Assembly: GCF_023703795.1 (NCBI RefSeq)
Contig: NZ_CP098518.1
Coordinates: forward strand, 1,054,001 to 1,118,000
DNA from: Haloplanus sp. HW8-1
GTDB lineage: Archaea; Halobacteriota; Halobacteria; Halobacteriales; Haloferacaceae
DNA: 64,000 nucleotides
Reading direction: 5' to 3'
In this document: one piece after another, positions 59,903-64,000 of the stretch
Numbering within the stretch: position 1 is the first letter of the stretch
Layout of the letters: every line of letters begins with the position of its first letter
Translations under genes and position numbers: made by a program
The notes under the pieces: model-generated
Seen by the model: only the letters and a program-made list of their open reading frames with translations
The model's database searches: none
Told to the model about the DNA's origin: nothing

Positions 59903-62900
59903 CTACAGCACTTGGTCGTCGACGGTTTTCGACACGATCTCGGCGTCGGCAAGCGGCGTGATGTTGATTTCGACGCCGTGTTTCCGGTTGGGCTGATAGC
60001 CGGCGGTCGTGATCTCCGAGAGTGCGCGATCGGCCCAGTCCGACGGAACCTGCTTATCCACGGCTTGACAACGGTCGTCGATCTCCTCTGCCAGCGCCTT
60101 GAACTCGGCCAACGGCGGGAGGTCCCCCACGCGCTCGATCTCTTCGTCGTCGACCATCGCTTCTAGGTACTCCCGGTCGACGAGGCTGGGGTCGTCGAGG
60201 CCGGTCGCGAGCGAGGCGAGCAGGCGTTCGTCCTCGGTCAGAGTGTCGTGCGGGTTTCCGTCTTCGTCGAGAAGGGCGGCGCCCTCGCGGTCGAAGTAGT
60301 AGGTCATAAAGAGGATACCCGTACTGGAGTAGTGGTCCGAGCCTTTGAGCCGCCAGTTGAAGTAGTCGAACAGGTCGGCGAGATGCGCCTCGACAGGTTC
60401 GTCGCTCGGTCGACCGTACGCCTCGCAGGCGCGTTCGAGTTCGTCGAGGGCGTCGAGCCACTCGTCGCGCCACTCGTCGACGGCGTTCCAGAAGTTGTCG
60501 GAGAACGTCTCTTGGAACCACGCCTCGCCCTTGCGCTCGCGCAGGTCCGCCAGCGTCTCGAGGCGCTTGCGGGTCTCCTCGCGGAAGCCGGCGACCTTCG
60601 GGGCCAGTTCCGCGACGCGCTCGCGGTCCTCGACGTCGAAATCGCGCTCGTCGGTGCTGCCCAACTCTTGGAGCACGTCCTCGAAGACGGCGATCTGGTC
60701 GAGGCCGCTCGCACAGCGCTCGTACTGCTCCGCGGCCTCGGCCTGCTCGCTCGCCGACAGGGAGTCATCGCTCCGCCGACGGTTGGCCGCCGACCGGCGC
60801 TCGCGAAGCTCGGCTTTCTGCGGTTCGAGGTACTGGTTCGAGAGGCGGTCGAACAGCCCCGAGTCTAGGCTGTGGTAGTCGAGGAAGCACGCGAATCCCT
60901 CGCCGGTCGAGTCGGAGACGAGGCGCTCGGTGGTGAGCCGCCAGACTATCGGCGTGTTTTCCATCCGGTCGACGTGGTAGTCGAACAGGTCCTCGGAGAC
61001 GAACGCTCGGAGATTGGGGTACGCCTCCTCGGCGGCAGATTCGGCCCCGAGAATTTCGTCGACCTCGATCAGGCGGTCGTCGGCGTACTCGCCGTAGGCG
61101 TCCTCGAAGCGCTCGACGATCCGATCGAGCATGTCTGGCTGGTCGTCAGTCGAATACACCGGGATGATACCGTCATCCTCCTCACGGACGGCCTCCATCG
61201 CGAAGTGATGGACGAGGTCTTTGACTTGCTCGTCGATGTTGTCGGGGACTTCGGGAACGGATTCGGGGTCGGGGACTTCGCGGTCTTCGGGGGATTCAGC
61301 GGTTCGGAGGAAGATTTCTTGGCGAATATTTTTGCGTGTCTCTTCTTCAATTCCAATTTCATCATAAATGAGGCGATCAATCTCATCGGAGATCTCTTCT
61401 AGCCTGTTTTTTCGAATAAGGCTCTTCTTTTGTGCTTTTCTGGCAGCCTTTTTGATTGGTTTATCAACAGTTGGTGACTGCACGTGGAGATCGAGATCAG
61501 ATTTTGCTTGTTCTGCGTGTGGGTGCTGATAGCCAAAACTGGGTCTTGTTCTGTTCGGGAGTAGCTCTGGATGAGAATAGTATGGACTGATGGGATCATG
61601 GAGTCGCTGTTTCAGAACAATCGAATATTGTTCCTTACCTAATCTCTCCAGCTCGTCTACATCTTCAAGCTTCTCTACCCAAGGAACGCTTCCGACTTCG
61701 TTGGCATTCCAGTGGCGTTCTGTCGTTAAAGACAAAAACAGATTGTGGTACAGGCTTGAGTTTAGAATACTCATCATCTGCCACAGCGATTTTTCTTCCC
61801 TTGGGAACATCATGAACCCGGTGTGGCTAAACAGCCCCCCCGGGTAGTAGCCAAAGCGGCGGCCCGTCCGCTTAATATAGGTCCAAGTTAAGCCCGGTTC
61901 CTCGTATAATTCCTCGTGGGGTGTTCTTACCGTTGTACTAGACCGCTTCAATCTTGTTCCGCTTTTACCCCACTCTACCGTTTCTGTGACTTGAGGAGAT
62001 ATCCATGCCTCGGAGCCACCTTTGGAGATTGGCTTGAACTGATCGAAATCATTCAGTTCCCAATGCAACCGGGCAAAACGTGTGTCGTCTCCTGTCAGTA
62101 ATCCAGGAACGGCATTACAAACAGACTTCCCTTCAACATCTGCATGTTCAGCATCCAGTTTCACTGGAATATTATGGAGGTCCCTAACCGAACGAGGAAC
62201 AGAGTAACAGATTGGTGTGCCTGGTATTTTTGAAAACTCAGACAATTTCACCTCAAAGTGTCGCCTGACTCCACTCTCTTGTCCTGAAATTGAATTGAGA
62301 AGCTCTCTCTCCTTTGATTTTGTATCTATGTCGTGGAGTCGCAGGAACGTACCCTGTTTTGAATTTGATTTAGTATTCGTCTGGACGACAGTCCCAACAG
62401 TACCGACTGTTGCGTTGTCGAGGACGCCGTAGCCAAATTCTGCTAAGAAATCAAACCCCCCTTGGTCTCCAACAAAGTCTTCTCGGAAGCCCCGGAAGGC
62501 CCGTTTAAACATGAAACTCCAGGGGACTAGCATACCGACACGACCGCTCTGCTTTGATAGGCTTTCACATGCTTCAAAGAAATTGATGTAAAACTCTGCA
62601 GAATAGCTATAACGGTTATTTACATAGTTCTGAACAACGTCCGGCATCCGATTCTGCGACCCATACGGCGGATTCATCAACGCCACGTCGTAGTCCTGCG
62701 CCAGAATATCCAACAGACGCACGAAACTCCGCAAGTCCTGCGCCAGGAACGAGTCCCCCTCCCGATGTTGTTCCACCGCCTCCCGCAGACTGTGGAGCAC
62801 CTGCCCGAGCGTATGGCTCTCCCGCGGGTCGTCGCCGAGCGTCAACTGCGTACCCCCTACCTCGGCGTCGTCCTCGAACAGGTCCCCGAGGGTGCCGCGC

Positions 62901-64000
62901 ACGTCGAGCAAACTACCGAGCCCGTGGACTTCCTCGAAGGCGTCGAGGATGCGGTCGAGCGCCTCTTCGACCTCCGGATCGTCGCCGGCGACCTCGTCGA
63001 ACACCGCCTCGACGCCGTCGGCCTCGGCGATCGACGCGTCCGCGCAGACGATCCCGACCTCGGGGATGTTGAAGCCGTCGGCGCCCTCGGCCTCCGCACG
63101 GGTGCGGCCTTTCAAGTAGAGGTTGAACGCCGAGAGCTGACACGCACGCATGTCGAGGTCGACGCCGTAGAGGTTGTGTTCGAGGATCTTTCTAGGAATC
63201 TCCGCGCCGCTCAGGTCGGTCTCGGCGCGCCAGATTCGCTCCAAGACGTCGAACGCATAGAGGAGGAAGTGCCCGCTCCCACAGGCAGGATCGATCACGC
63301 GAAGCTCTTTCGGATGCTCGAACTCGGTCGGATCTCCCTCCTCCTCGCTCGGAACGAGGTAGGTACAGAAGTCGGCGATGTCCGGCGATTCGTCGGGCGA
63401 GAGCGGGCGGTTCTTGCGCTCCTCGGGGGCGAACGACTCCTGAGCGTCGACGACGTCCTGTAACTCACCGGTGTGTTCAAGATAGAGCTTCCCGAGCGAG
63501 TTGTCGGTGAGCATCCGGACGACCCAGTGAGGCGTGTAGAACTGGTTCGCCGGTGGGACGTCCTCAGGTTCGAGGCCCTCACGGTCGCCCTTGCGGCGCA
63601 AGTCGTCGAGCAGTTTGACGTTGTAGTATTCGTAGACCCAGCCGAGCACGTCGTCGGCCCGCCAGACTTCGTCGGGAACCGAATCGAGCTTCTCGCAGAG
63701 TTCTTCGAACGTGTCGTCGTCGGGGTCGATCAAACTGTAGGCCGACGAGCGATCGAAGAGGATCTCGATCTCTTCGGCGAGGTCGTCGCAGGCGTTGTGA
63801 TATGCTTCGAGGATGGCCTCGTCCTCCAGCAGGAACGCCTCGTGGACCAACGTCTCGGCGGCGGGCGTCAGGCCGTCGTCCTTGAAGACGGTGACCTCCT
63901 CGTCGACGAAGTCCCGCACTTCCATGCAGCGCAGTGCTGCGAGGCGATTGACGATGGTGTATCCCACGCCCGTGACGTACTGATCGAAGGCTTCAGACCA
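59903..64000 (-). CDS. pglX: PglX-type BREX DNA methyltransferase, 5' end outside window
   Basis: At least 1365 residues; the frame is open at the right edge (WSEAFDQYVTGVGYTIVN...). Motif I RVIDPACGSGHFLLYAF near residue 225 (from 63967) and motif IV NPPYG at 432 mark an N6-adenine methyltransferase; FYTPHWVVRMLTDNSLGKL is the PglX lead-in. PglX methylates non-palindromic sites that tell self from phage. Residues ~440-883 (62650-61320) are coded by much AT-richer DNA and include the likely target-recognition region. It starts the visible operon; brxB/brxC would lie upstream, outside the window. Confidence 0.9.
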   Translation of the reverse strand, partial: WSEAFDQYVTGVGYTIVNRLAALRCMEVRDFVDEEVTVFKDDGLTPAAETLVHEAFLLEDEAILEAYHNACDDLAEEIEILFDRSSAYSLIDPDDDTFEELCEKLDSVPDEVWRADDVLGWVYEYYNVKLLDDLRRKGDREGLEPEDVPPANQFYTPHWVVRMLTDNSLGKLYLEHTGELQDVVDAQESFAPEERKNRPLSPDESPDIADFCTYLVPSEEEGDPTEFEHPKELRVIDPACGSGHFLLYAFDVLERIWRAETDLSGAEIPRKILEHNLYGVDLDMRACQLSAFNLYLKGRTRAEAEGADGFNIPEVGIVCADASIAEADGVEAVFDEVAGDDPEVEEALDRILDAFEEVHGLGSLLDVRGTLGDLFEDDAEVGGTQLTLGDDPRESHTLGQVLHSLREAVEQHREGDSFLAQDLRSFVRLLDILAQDYDVALMNPPYGSQNRMPDVVQNYVNNRYSYSAEFYINFFEACESLSKQSGRVGMLVPWSFMFKRAFRGFREDFVGDQGGFDFLAEFGYGVLDNATVGTVGTVVQTNTKSNSKQGTFLRLHDIDTKSKERELLNSISGQESGVRRHFEVKLSEFSKIPGTPICYSVPRSVRDLHNIPVKLDAEHADVEGKSVCNAVPGLLTGDDTRFARLHWELNDFDQFKPISKGGSEAWISPQVTETVEWGKSGTRLKRSSTTVRTPHEELYEEPGLTWTYIKRTGRRFGYYPGGLFSHTGFMMFPREEKSLWQMMSILNSSLYHNLFLSLTTERHWNANEVGSVPWVEKLEDVDELERLGKEQYSIVLKQRLHDPISPYYSHPELLPNRTRPSFGYQHPHAEQAKSDLDLHVQSPTVDKPIKKAARKAQKKSLIRKNRLEEISDEIDRLIYDEIGIEEETRKNIRQEIFLRTAESPEDREVPDPESVPEVPDNIDEQVKDLVHHFAMEAVREEDDGIIPVYSTDDQPDMLDRIVERFEDAYGEYADDRLIEVDEILGAESAAEEAYPNLRAFVSEDLFDYHVDRMENTPIVWRLTTERLVSDSTGEGFACFLDYHSLDSGLFDRLSNQYLEPQKAELRERRSAANRRRSDDSLSASEQAEAAEQYERCASGLDQIAVFEDVLQELGSTDERDFDVEDRERVAELAPKVAGFREETRKRLETLADLRERKGEAWFQETFSDNFWNAVDEWRDEWLDALDELERACEAYGRPSDEPVEAHLADLFDYFNWRLKGSDHYSSTGILFMTYYFDREGAALLDEDGNPHDTLTEDERLLASLATGLDDPSLVDREYLEAMVDDEEIERVGDLPPLAEFKALAEEIDDRCQAVDKQVPSDWADRALSEITTAGYQPNRKHGVEINITPLADAEIVSKTVDDQVL

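Noticed and set aside
54165-64000. DISARM system (SNF2 helicase plus methyltransferase)
   Set aside because: The PglZ gene and the PglX architecture identify BREX; no DrmA/DrmB-like gene is present in the window.
1-64000. tRNA, rRNA, replication origin or initiator gene
   Set aside because: I looked for T-loop and anticodon patterns and for Orc/Cdc6 or Rep motifs and saw none; a proper covariance search was not possible.

Overview
The window is haloarchaeal DNA (class Halobacteria; genus not resolved). The signs are acidic proteins, twin-arginine lipoproteins with a lipobox, halocyanins, haloarchaeal winged-helix regulators, TATA-like boxes placed for leaderless transcripts, and haloarchaeal IS types. 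There is no rRNA, tRNA, replication gene or CRISPR array. The mix of defence genes, toxin-antitoxin pairs, decayed genes, IS remnants and dispersed repeats marks it as an accessory region, either a chromosomal island or a megaplasmid segment.

Layout. 1-16 kb is a worn mosaic. It holds the end of a GAF/PAS sensor, a frameshifted DUF4188 gene, a winged-helix/PIN pair between two long direct repeats (R1, R2), a SelO gene that looks imported, a HicB-HicA pair between two short direct repeats (B, C), a frameshifted lipoprotein gene, a zinc-ribbon protein beside repeat R3, a creatininase-family enzyme, a large membrane protein, a DUF4112 protein and an IS remnant with a small inverted-repeat element. 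16-32 kb is mostly exported lipoproteins and small membrane proteins: two PQQ-type beta-propellers, a three-gene ABC-export operon, a CPBP protease and a two-domain cupredoxin. A complete IS1595-type element lies at 32.9-33.9 kb.

34.4-47.7 kb is a dense metal and redox island. It has Met/His-rich exported proteins, a DoxX protein, a halocyanin with a His/Asp/Glu-rich repeat tail, an ArsP-like permease with two Cys-rich YHS-type modules, an ApbE flavin transferase with a b-type cytochrome-like partner, a CxxC metallochaperone and a P1B-type ATPase. Four DNA-binding regulators are interspersed, several next to small membrane proteins of one family. I infer a system for sensing, binding and exporting a soft metal linked to membrane redox chemistry; the metal cannot be read from the sequence.

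48.6-53.3 kb is a stress and ion operon: VapB-like antitoxin, TrkA-N potassium channel, UspA, and an APC transporter fused to two UspA domains. 53.4-54.1 kb holds repeat R5, an 86-bp palindromic mini-element and a truncated copy of the 3.3-kb PIN gene. 54.2-64.0 kb is part of a BREX anti-phage locus: PglX methyltransferase (start outside the window), PglZ, a small PD-(D/E)XK-like nuclease overlapping the next gene, and a BrxHII-type SNF2 helicase. BrxA, BrxB and BrxC would lie beyond position 64000.

The least explained features are the five-copy R repeat family tied to toxin-antitoxin genes, the nuclease inside the BREX operon, the AT-rich central block of PglX, in-frame palindromic inserts in pglZ and the P-type ATPase, and the metal/flavin/cytochrome island. 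Several genes in the first 21 kb are broken by one-base indels in or near short homopolymers. These may be real decay or assembly errors, and I flag each.
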